Assembly (NCBI GenBank): GCA_964016875.1
Contig: OZ024724.1
Location: 30,775,786 to 30,839,785, forward strand
Origin: Fallopia convolvulus
Lineage: Eukaryota; Streptophyta; Magnoliopsida; Caryophyllales; Polygonaceae
Reading direction: 5' to 3'
Length of the DNA: 64,000 nt
Shown here: one piece after another, positions 56,731-64,000 of the stretch
How the letters are laid out: each line of letters begins with the position of its first letter
Numbering within the stretch: position 1 is the first letter of the stretch
Program-made: the position numbers and the translations under genes
The notes under the pieces: model-generated
What the model was told of the DNA's origin: nothing
Database searches by the model: none
The model's input: only the letters and a program-made list of their open reading frames with translations

Positions 56731-56767
56731 AAATACCCCATACTTAAACTTGCTTGTCCTCAAGCAA
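56731..56767 (-). promoter_or_regulatory. Duplicated HP3 and polypurine tract of element J
   Basis: Second copy created by the tandem duplication; it is followed, on the - strand, by a partial LTR end rather than a full LTR. Confidence 0.7.
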
Positions 56768-57400
56768 TAACAATGTAAGCAAGACCGAAACATAATCTTC
56801 AAGTAAAGCCTCGTATGAAAACACATTTTAAGCACAAGTGATAGACATTCAAGCAAGATTACATCATCACACGTGATTAAGTGTTTTAAGGAATAAAGTC
56901 AATGCAACTAAGCCTCACTTTAGGGATATGTGAATGTGTATCACTCATCATGTGTTTGAGTTTAGCAATGAACACTCAAGCTCAAAAATCATGCAAGTAA
57001 GGACTTTACTATTGAAGCTAATATCACCAATTCCTCCACCTAGAGATGCCTAATGCAAAGTACACAAAGAATTTCGAACTTGGCTCAATGGAGGTCCTCA
57101 AAGAGGTTCCATTCGGTCGGGTTGTAATGGGGCTTTTGGTATTTTTCAAAGTGGGAATTATTTGGTCTTGTGGTGCTTACAATGGGGATTGAACAACCTA
57201 AACTCTCACCAACTTCACCAAATTCCACAATTACTTTCACACTCACCCAAAGACTTAACATTTTCCTTTCAACCCAAAATTTCACTTAACATTCCACTTC
57301 ATCTTTGCTCTTATGCTTTTTGTTGGATTTTCAACACTTTCTACATTTGGACCGACTTTCTTATGACATCGGGCCCGATGTTGCTTGTAACTCGGTCGGA

Positions 57401-58370
57401 CCATTTTCTTCACTTAAGCTCTTTGCTTTATTCCACTTTATATTTCCAACATTTTCTTTCTTCCTTTTCTTTCTTTTTTTTTTCATTTTTGTACAACAAA
57501 GATGCACTACCCACATGATTCATAACACCATTCTTTGCCCTTAAACCCAAGAGAATCTCAACTCTTCAAATACAATCCAAACCTCTCTTCTAAAGTCCAA
57601 TCCCAAAAGGGTCAAGTCATATAAGGCTAGGAATAATATTTTTGAGGAGTTTCAAACAAAGGCTTAGGCTAGAACGGGGCTACAATCAAAGGATTAACTT
57701 CATGGTAGGATATGGAACATTTATGTGACTAGAAGAATAAAGTTCAAAATCAACGTGACCATGCTAGGACAATTCTCATGACGGTCTTGGAAAATAGATA
57801 AACACCGCAATAGCAAGTTTTACTAAGCATGAATGAGCTAATTACACAAGAAACATGAGGGATATGCAAATATGATCAAGCATCCCTAAAATGGCCAAAA
57901 ATCAATCTCACAAGGGTCACTCATACTTAGTTGCATAAGAACTCATCCTAGAACTCACATGCTCAATAAAACAAGCAAGGTATCATGATCATATCAAAAG
58001 CAACATCATTTTAGAGGCTAAACTATCCAAAAATATGCAAAGGAATTTACATGCTCACATCATCATTAGCTTTTATTTTGGCAATCTAAGATGGGAATTT
58101 CTAGTCCAAAACCTACAAAACACAAAATCTTTTTGTTGTTTTTAACACAATTTTTCAATTTTTTTTTTCTTTTTTGAAAAATTCCTCTAAAACCAAAAGC
58201 TAATCCATTCAAGACCAAATTAATCATCCACGTCTTTCCTCAAACCACTAACCAATAAGCAAACATCCCAAATACAAACTAGGAACACAAACTAAATATC
58301 CTCAAAATAACAAACAAACATAAACAAGTGAAATCATGAACAAACCTACCCCCACCCCATACTTAAAATT
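57401..58370 (-). other. Element J 3' untranslated region
   Basis: No gene. CNE-a at about 57580-57650. Matches the corresponding region of element H. Confidence 0.6.
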
Positions 58371-58388
58371 TTTGATGTCCCCATCAAA
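58371..58388 (-). promoter_or_regulatory. HP2 hairpin of element J
   Basis: On the - strand arm TTTGAT, loop GGGGAC, arm ATCAAA, then TTTTAAGTATGGGGTGGGGG. About 80 bases after the fusion-protein stop. Confidence 0.78.
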
Positions 58389-58468
58389 CAAGGAAATCAA
58401 AACTTAAAAGCAAGAGAGAAGAGTATGAAAAGCTCACAATTTCTTATTCTTCAATGGCATGTATAGGA

Positions 58469-59502
58469 TCAATCGGCGAGGACGAGAGCCCATGAGGCTT
58501 TAACTTCTTCGTTTGGACCGTCCTTGTCATAGAACTTCTTCACTCGATGACCATTCACTTTGAAAATATGTCCTTGTTCATCAACCAAGTCCACCGCACC
58601 ATGAGCATAGATACGGTGGACCACAAATGGTCCGCTCCACCTAGTCCTTAACTTCCCGGGGAAAAGTTTAAGCCTTGAATTGAAAAGGAGAACCTTGTCA
58701 CCGGTTTGATAGGTCTTTGGAATTAACTTCCTATCATGCCACTTCTTGGTCTTCTTCTTGGTCTTCTTGATTGGTTCGATGGACGACCCATCCGCTATCG
58801 TTAACCTCATGTTGACCGGAGCTATGAGACCCATAGATGTGGATTTCCATATGGTGTAAGGAATGATGCTCGTGCTTGCTCCAAGATCACACAAGGCTTG
58901 GAAATTTTGAGACCCCACACCAATGGTTATAGCAAAACGACCGGGATCTCCTAGCTTTTGTGGTAACTCCAAGGTCTTGACTTCATCTTGCATTTCCACT
59001 ATGGACCTCTTCTTGCTCAAAATCTCCCTTAAAAACTTGGCATAATATGGCATCTCACTCAATGCGTCGGTGAACGGGATGGAGATGTTCAAGCCTTGCA
59101 AGAGTTTGAGAAACCTCTTGAACTTGTTCTCAACAACATCTTTCGGTTTCTTCGAGGGATATGGAAGAATTGTTGCACCTTGAATCTTGCTTGGATCAAC
59201 TTCTTTGGACTTCCCCGCTTCATTTGCAACACTTCCTGGTTGGACCGACTTGGGCACCATGTCGGGCCCGATGTTGTGAATCTCGGTCTTGGGCAGAAGG
59301 GTTGGAACGAGGTCTGTATACGTCGGTCCCGAGTTGCTCTCAACCTCGGTCCGTGGTGAAGGAGTCGATCTTCTTGCTGGGTCGACTTCGGGGAACGTCG
59401 GACCCGACTTGCTAGGTAAGTTGGTCCGACTCTCTTCACTCTTCTTAGGCACGTGTGGCTCGGTAGGTTTCGGCCACTTCTCAATCCAATTGCCCGGACT
59501 TC
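58469..59502 (-). pseudogene. Element J protease fused in frame to integrase C-terminal domain
   Basis: The 327-codon frame (59452-58469) holds the KSGPT linker, the pre-protease helix (ISIPFTDALSEMPYYAKFL) and the catalytic CDLGASTSIIP. After ADGSSIEPI it switches to KKWHDRKLIPKTYQTGDKVL, RWSGPFVVHRIYAHGAVDL and FKVNGHRVKKFYD. The latter is the C-terminal domain of Athila integrase. The ILGRPFL part of protease, RT, RNase H and the integrase core are lost by an in-frame deletion. Upstream a one-base frameshift (~59463) and a TAA at 59503-59505 separate it from gag. Without the second half of the protease fold it is probably inactive. Confidence 0.82.
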
Positions 59503-59505
59503 ATT

Positions 59506-61011
59506 TTAATTGTTTTGAGCTCGAGGATTCTCCTCGGGTCGGCCCAGAAGTCTCCCATTCTCTCTCGGGGCTTGAGTCGCAATTTGAGCAAATTGATTGT
59601 CGACTTGCCTCCTCCATGCACCAAACTCATTGAATTGGGTCCTCATCTCCTTGAACCCATCTCTCATCTCTTGAGCAAATGTTTGTAACTCATTGAATCC
59701 CGGTGGTCTATATGGTGGTAGTGGCGCCCTCGGCTCATTTTGGTTGAAGTTGTTGTTGTAGCCTTGAGCTTGACCGTTGTTCCACCGACCATTGCCACCA
59801 TTGTTGAAGTTTCCTCTTCCACCGAAATTTCCTCGAACATAGTTTTCCTCCTCAATTCGCTCGGCCAAGCGCACTTGGCTCTCATTCGGACAAACTTGTG
59901 TAGCATGTGCAAAGGATCCACACTCCTCACAAGCTCTAGCATTTTGCTTGTAGTAGTGGACTTGCCTCTTAAGCTTGCTCACTTCACCTTCAAGGAATTG
60001 GAGCTTCACATCCCTATCAATGTCTTCTCCCTTTGGATCATATAACTTCCTTGCACCTTCACCTTGAACTTTCACCTCCTTGCTAGCTTGACTCACCCCA
60101 TACATGGCCTCATAATCGGATAGCTTGTCAAGTAGCTCCCAAGCTTGATCCGGTGTCAAGTCTATGAACCCACAATCGGTGTGGAGATTGAGCTTGTCCT
60201 TCGTTACCGGATTGATGCCTTGGAAAAAGATGTCTTGAAGCACATATGGTTGTTGGCCATGAGTAGGACATTGGCGCAACATCTCCTTGAAACGGTCCCA
60301 TGCTTCGAAGAGAGGCTCATTCGGACCTTGTTGAAAGCTTGCAATCTTCCTTCTTAGCTCGGTTGTCTTTGAGGGAGGGAAGAACTTCATCAAGAAAGCA
60401 TCATAGAGTGTCTTCCAAGTTGTGATTGACCTAGGAGCTTGGCTCTCGAGCCAATGTGTGGCCTTGCCCCCAAGTGACCATTTGAACGCCTTTAGAAGCA
60501 CATACTCCAATGTCTCCTCGTCGGTAGAGATCGTCTCACACATGTCCACAAAGCGTTTGACGTGCTCTATGGGACACTCATGTGGACGGCCCTCGAATTG
60601 ATCTCGCTTGATGAGGGAGATGAATTGCGTCTTGATCTCAAAATTCTTGGCAACCTCGGGAAGCACAATAGCCGGCTCGGGGACCCTCAACTCTGGATGC
60701 ATGTATTGGCGTGCATTCCGGGGTAGAGCGTTGAGTTGAGCCTCGGCTCTCATCCGTTGCTCCCGTTCTCTTCTTGCCACCTCTTCTTGATTGTCCCTCT
60801 CAAGTTGCAATCTAGCCATTTCGGCCCTAAGTTGAGCCAACTCCTCATCAACATGGAGAGCTTGATTCGCCATCCTTTTCCTTCTTCGGGCTTCCTTGAG
60901 AATACTTTCCGGATCACTCACAAACTCAAGCTCAAGTGTTCCTCGGGAGGAACGAGCTAGCATACACCTATGAAACAAAAACACAAACCAAAACAAATCA
61001 AAAACAAACAA
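59506..61011 (-). CDS. Element J gag, intact frame
   Basis: 501 codons without interruption, nearly the same as gag of H: helix DEELAQLRAEMARLQLERDNQE, capsid from LNALPRNARQYMHPELR to PTHGQQPYVLQDIFFQGINP, knuckle CEECGSFAHATQVC, glycine/asparagine-rich linker and EMRDGFKEMRTQFNEFG. It keeps the CAA codon that is TAA in H. The stop after RAQNN replaces a CAA present in H, so the natural frame ran on into protease. It is the best preserved Athila Gag in the window. Product: particle-forming Gag polyprotein. Confidence 0.82.
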   Translation of the reverse strand: MFVFDLFWFVFLFHRCMLARSSRGTLELEFVSDPESILKEARRRKRMANQALHVDEELAQLRAEMARLQLERDNQEEVARREREQRMRAEAQLNALPRNARQYMHPELRVPEPAIVLPEVAKNFEIKTQFISLIKRDQFEGRPHECPIEHVKRFVDMCETISTDEETLEYVLLKAFKWSLGGKATHWLESQAPRSITTWKTLYDAFLMKFFPPSKTTELRRKIASFQQGPNEPLFEAWDRFKEMLRQCPTHGQQPYVLQDIFFQGINPVTKDKLNLHTDCGFIDLTPDQAWELLDKLSDYEAMYGVSQASKEVKVQGEGARKLYDPKGEDIDRDVKLQFLEGEVSKLKRQVHYYKQNARACEECGSFAHATQVCPNESQVRLAERIEEENYVRGNFGGRGNFNNGGNGRWNNGQAQGYNNNFNQNEPRAPLPPYRPPGFNELQTFAQEMRDGFKEMRTQFNEFGAWRRQVDNQFAQIATQAPRENGRLLGRPEENPRAQNN

Positions 61012-61090
61012 AGGGTTTGGGCTATTCCCTCACCCAAATCACTACAAAAACACAAGAAACTCACCAAATTGGCACTCAATGCACTTCGAC

Positions 61091-61109
61091 TTCCCCGGCA
61101 ATGGCGCCA
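61091..61109 (-). other. Primer binding site of element J
   Basis: The - strand reads TGGCGCCATTGCCGGGGAA, the Athila form, six bases after the LTR. Confidence 0.82.
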
Positions 61110-61115
61110 ATCTTT

Positions 61116-62526
61116 TGATCGCTCTCGGATGCGAGGGTCAAGAGATGCAATTTATAACCCGACCCCGTTGTAGTACGTGGTGGGTGTCGAACACTCGGGA
61201 AGTCTACTCGATCGATGTGCCTAGATACTAGGAAGCTAGAAAGGAGAGCATAAAACAAAGGAAAACAAAGAAAACAGTCGGGACCGACACTGAGGTCACG
61301 TCGGGCCCGAGGTTGGCGACAAGAGGAAGTCGGGACCGACACTGGGTAAGTCGGGCCCGAGGTAGCTGGGGATGTCGAACTCAAAGTTTTTAAAAGTAGA
61401 TCTTGGGCTTTTGGGTTCCTTCCCTAGTAGATTAAGGCTTTTCCACCCCAATTCAGGCAATGAGTGATGATCGGACTAGGATCGAGTGCTTTCGCCCTCG
61501 TTCCAACCACATCTACACCTCGATTCATGGGGAAATCCCCTTCGAAGCAAGGTCTTGAGATTGACACATGTTCACTTTCGCTACTTTGCCAATCTCAAGC
61601 CTTGATTCCCAACTTTCGCAAGGAATTGTAGCTCTATGTAGAGTGGGTTCCTTAGATCAAACACTCAAGGCTATGGATATGGGGTTTCTAGCCTAAACCT
61701 AGCTAGGGTTTTCCCCCATAACCCAAGATCAAGGAGATCTACTCCATGTGACAAGCAAAGAAAGCAATCAAATCAAAAGAGAAAGCAATCATCATAATCA
61801 ATCTCAAAACAAAGCAAGGTTTCATTCAAATCCAAAGCAATCCACAAATTCAAATCAAGGGTTTTCAAATCCACAAGATCAAAGCAAATCAAAGCTAAAC
61901 AATCAACAAAACCTATCAAGCCTTCCTCTCTCTTGGCCGATTCTCTCTCTCTTCCTCCTCTTCTCCTTCCTCCTTGCTCTCCAAGTATCGTCTTGGCTCC
62001 CTTGGAACCCCTCTTTTTGTGTGTGTGTGAGGGAACCCTTTCTTAGAAGACAAGAGGGCCTTTTATAGATTAGATGAAGGGCAAAAGTGGAAGTCCACAA
62101 ATTCGTGCCTTGGAGCCCAAGTAGTTCGGTGACCGACTCGGACCGACACGGAGGAACCTCGGGCCCGAGGTACTGTGCAACTCGGTCCGAGGTTGGAGAC
62201 TTCAAAGTCGTGCCCGATGTGGTTGCAACTCGGTCCTGACCTCGTTCCACCTTCTTCTTTGTTGGCTTCTCTTGTTCTTCTTCATGGCTTGCTTCTCTCT
62301 TTCCCGCTTTAGCTCGGCCTTTGCTCCATGTCTCGACCCTCCTTCAAATCGATCCTTGATTCATGCCAAATTACCTACAAAACACATAAAAGGTGCGTAG
62401 TCTCCGAATCTCATAGAAATACGGGAACTAAGCTAAAAAGGAACAAAACGCACAAGAAAAGGGGAAAAAGAAACATATTTACAAAGGAAATCACATATGA
62501 AAACACCACCAAATAGAGAGACATCA
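61116..62526 (-). repeat. Element J, 5' LTR
   Basis: 1411 bp pair of 54565-55975. Starts TGATGTCTC on the - strand. Palindrome cassettes at 61270-61370 and 62130-62240. Confidence 0.92.
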
Positions 62527-62528
62527 CT

Positions 62529-63050
62529 TGACATGGGGTGAGAGATCTCACTCTAATCCGTGCGGCTCTTATCTAAGTCGGCCCGTCCGAGAAGCTAAGT
62601 CAAGCCTTTGCCTCGATATTGAAATGTCGAAGCTAAGTGATTTGTGGGAATGGACTTTGTATTATACAAGGAAAGCTTTACAAGAGATGCTTTACTAGAG
62701 CATTCTGGTGGGGCGCGACTGGGTGCGCCTGTGCTGCGCCTGTCTCCAAAAGGGGCGTGCCTATTTAGGAACCTTCCAGAAGGGGCGCGCCTGTCCCTTT
62801 CTCTTCTCCCTTGGGCACGCCTATGCTAGAGGCCTTCGGAATGGGCGCGCCTCCTCTAGAACTCTCTACAAGGGGCGTGCCTTATCTTGTGCTTCTTCTT
62901 ATGGCCTCTACCATATTTCCGCGCCCCAGATTAATCCTAAAGCCTCCTGAACCATCCCCGATGCCCCTAGAATCATCAGAAAGGCCCTTGGCCTGGTCTT
63001 GGCATATGGATCCGAGCGTCCACTTGGACACGGGACCGCTCTCCATGTCA
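62529..63050 (-). repeat. Element D, 5' LTR
   Basis: 522 bp with perfect terminal inverted TGACATGG and CCATGTCA. It aligns with the middle LTR but lacks about 210 bases near 62695. GGGCGCGCC words at 62710-62885. Confidence 0.8.
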
Positions 63051-64000
63051 TAGACATGTCAAGATATATGGTCATCCGCCCCTATGGATGTCGATATGAC
63101 GCCGCAAATAGATCATATTCCAGCGACCGATGGTGTTGATCCTTCAGATCAGCATACCCTTACCCCTCTGCCCGTTTTAGAGTCTTCATTGGGCACGGTT
63201 GAGGATATTACGAGGGATGTTGATATGAACCCTCGGGTTGAGATGGTTGCTTAGACCGACGACGAAGTCCTTGAGATGGACCGTGCATTGACACATCAGG
63301 CTATTTTAGATATTGATATGCACGATGATGAGGATATTCTAAGGGACATTGATTTTACCGTGCCATCTCCTCGCACTACCGATAGTCCAGCACCTCCTCG
63401 CGCTACCGATAGTCCACTTGGGCCGACCCCGCCTCCCGCATCTGATCCGAGGACGAACCCCGTTCTTGGGGTCCAGCACGTACCGCCCCAACAAAGGAGG
63501 TTCCGGCTACTCCTGCTCTGGCTGACGAGATGTGGCAACCTGGAGGACCACGATTACGAGACCTCCTTCGGTTGTATACGACCCATGTAGAAGAATCCAT
63601 ATGGAGGTGGACACTTGCGAAGTTGGAGGCCCGTGATTCGTTATAGAGGATAGTTTGGTAAGTATAATACTTCTTTATTTTAGCTTAATATTTGATATGA
63701 TTGAATAGCGTCATTGAGATTTTGAAATTTCTGTTTCAATGGCACAAGGTTATTAGGGCTCACTCACGACCGGTGGATTGACTGGAGATTGAGCCACATA
63801 TGATTGAGGAGTCGGGAACGTGGTGGAGCATTGTATAGCAGGCCGGTTTGGGACGGCTAGCGACATTGAGATACGAAGGATCGAACCACGCTATCGTTAC
63901 AACTTTTATGGAGCGTTGGCATCCTGGGACCAACAGCTTTCTCTTCCCATAGGGAAGAGATCACGATCACCCTCCATGACGTCCATCGCATATTGGGGAT
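63051..64000 (+). pseudogene. Plant mobile domain (PMD) protein gene, right part, cut by window edge
   Basis: A + frame starting near 63078 encodes an acidic segment with DVDM/DIDM repeats and a proline-rich stretch; after a frameshift near 63495 comes LADEMWQPGGPRLRDLLRLY. A GTAAGT donor at ~63660 and a CAAG acceptor near 63748 suggest an intron. The next exon reads AGLGRLATLRYEG, TTFMERWHPGTNSFLFP and, after one more shift, EEITITLHDVHRILG, the signature of the MAIN-like PMD family. Several stops (TAG 63256, TGA 63780) show decay. PMD occurs both in host genes and in plant transposons; I cannot tell which here. Confidence 0.65.

Larger units (their letters stand above)
55891..57400. repeat. 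755-bp tandem duplication in element J
   Basis: 55891-56645 is repeated at 56646-57400 with almost no change. The unit holds the last ~85 bases of the 3' LTR, the polypurine tract, HP3, CNE-b and a palindrome cassette. GGA is shared at the joint. Confidence 0.92.
54565..62526 (-). mobile_element. Element J: Athila-like element with protease-integrase fusion
   Basis: LTRs of 1411 bp each (54565-55975, 61116-62526), perfect CTTGA duplications (54560-54564, 62527-62531), primer site, gag, a protease fused to the integrase C-terminal domain, HP2, HP3. Same family as H by LTR and gag. HP1, ORF1, RT and the integrase core are missing. The insertion lies at the junction of the D LTR and its primer site. 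Confidence 0.92.
157..63050 (-). mobile_element. Element D: pol-less chromovirus-like LTR retrotransposon, host of the nest
   Basis: Three copies of one LTR (157-1798, 2692-3413, 62529-63050) share a start near TGACA. A primer site matching tRNA-iMet (TGGTATCAGAGC) lies beside two of them, and the - strand carries chromovirus-type Gag. The outer ends are both flanked by TAGA, a probable 4-bp TSD. In - order the element reads LTR, primer site, gag, a hydrophilic tail, LTR, second primer site and gag, truncated LTR. No protease, reverse transcriptase or integrase is visible. Elements E, I, B and J were inserted later. LTR length differs between copies because of deletions. Confidence 0.7.

Overview
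The window is angiosperm (most likely eudicot) heterochromatin made almost entirely of Ty3/gypsy LTR retrotransposons inserted into one another. The diagnostic features are Athila-type Gag/protease/ORF1 genes, a Tat-type element with two RNase H domains and an antisense spliced gene, chromovirus-like Gag with a tRNA-iMet primer site, a hAT-type MITE, and a plant mobile domain (PMD) coding sequence. I saw no convincing intact host gene, rRNA, tRNA or CRISPR array.

The nest can be unpicked from target-site duplications (TSDs). Level 0 is a PMD-type gene read on + at both window edges (1-156 and 63051-64000). Level 1 is a pol-less chromovirus-like element, here called D (157-63050, - strand), which interrupts it. 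Level 2, inside D: solo LTR E (229-1201), Athila-like I (3771-46978, -), Athila-like B (47224-53502, +) and Athila-like J (54565-62526, -). Level 3, inside I: short non-autonomous element C (4246-7375, -), a hAT MITE (8413-9086), a Tat element T (15716-37460, -) and Athila-like G (38032-45580, +). Level 4, inside T: Athila-like H (17623-28424, -) and a solo LTR of the I family (31744-33237). Perfect 5-bp TSDs support C, E, G, H and J, and a perfect 8-bp TSD supports the hAT element. I and B have TSDs with transitions. T and the inner solo LTR have none that I can find.

The five Athila-like elements (I, G, B, H, J) represent four or more families. All lack reverse transcriptase, RNase H and a complete integrase. 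Their shared layout is LTR - primer site - gag - protease - short gap - ORF1 - 3' untranslated region - LTR, with losses in B and J. Only T encodes polymerase domains, and it uses a different primer site. The Athila-like copies are therefore probably mobilised in trans by partners outside the window.

The most striking observations concern cis elements of these pol-less copies. Four hairpin classes recur at fixed positions with invariant loops and changed but still complementary stems: HP0 in the 5' leader (loop TATCTTRY), HP1 just after gag-protease (loop AGGCAA), HP2 after ORF1 (loop GGGGAC) and HP3 just upstream of the polypurine tract (loop GAGGAC). Two further 3'-UTR blocks (CNE-a, CNE-b) are conserved between families. 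In addition each family is studded with its own short palindromic word (H/J: TCGGGCCCGA; I: CTCGTTAACGAG; G: CCCGCGCTCGCGGG; D: GGGCGCGCC) in LTRs, UTRs and even inside coding linkers. All alignments were done by eye.
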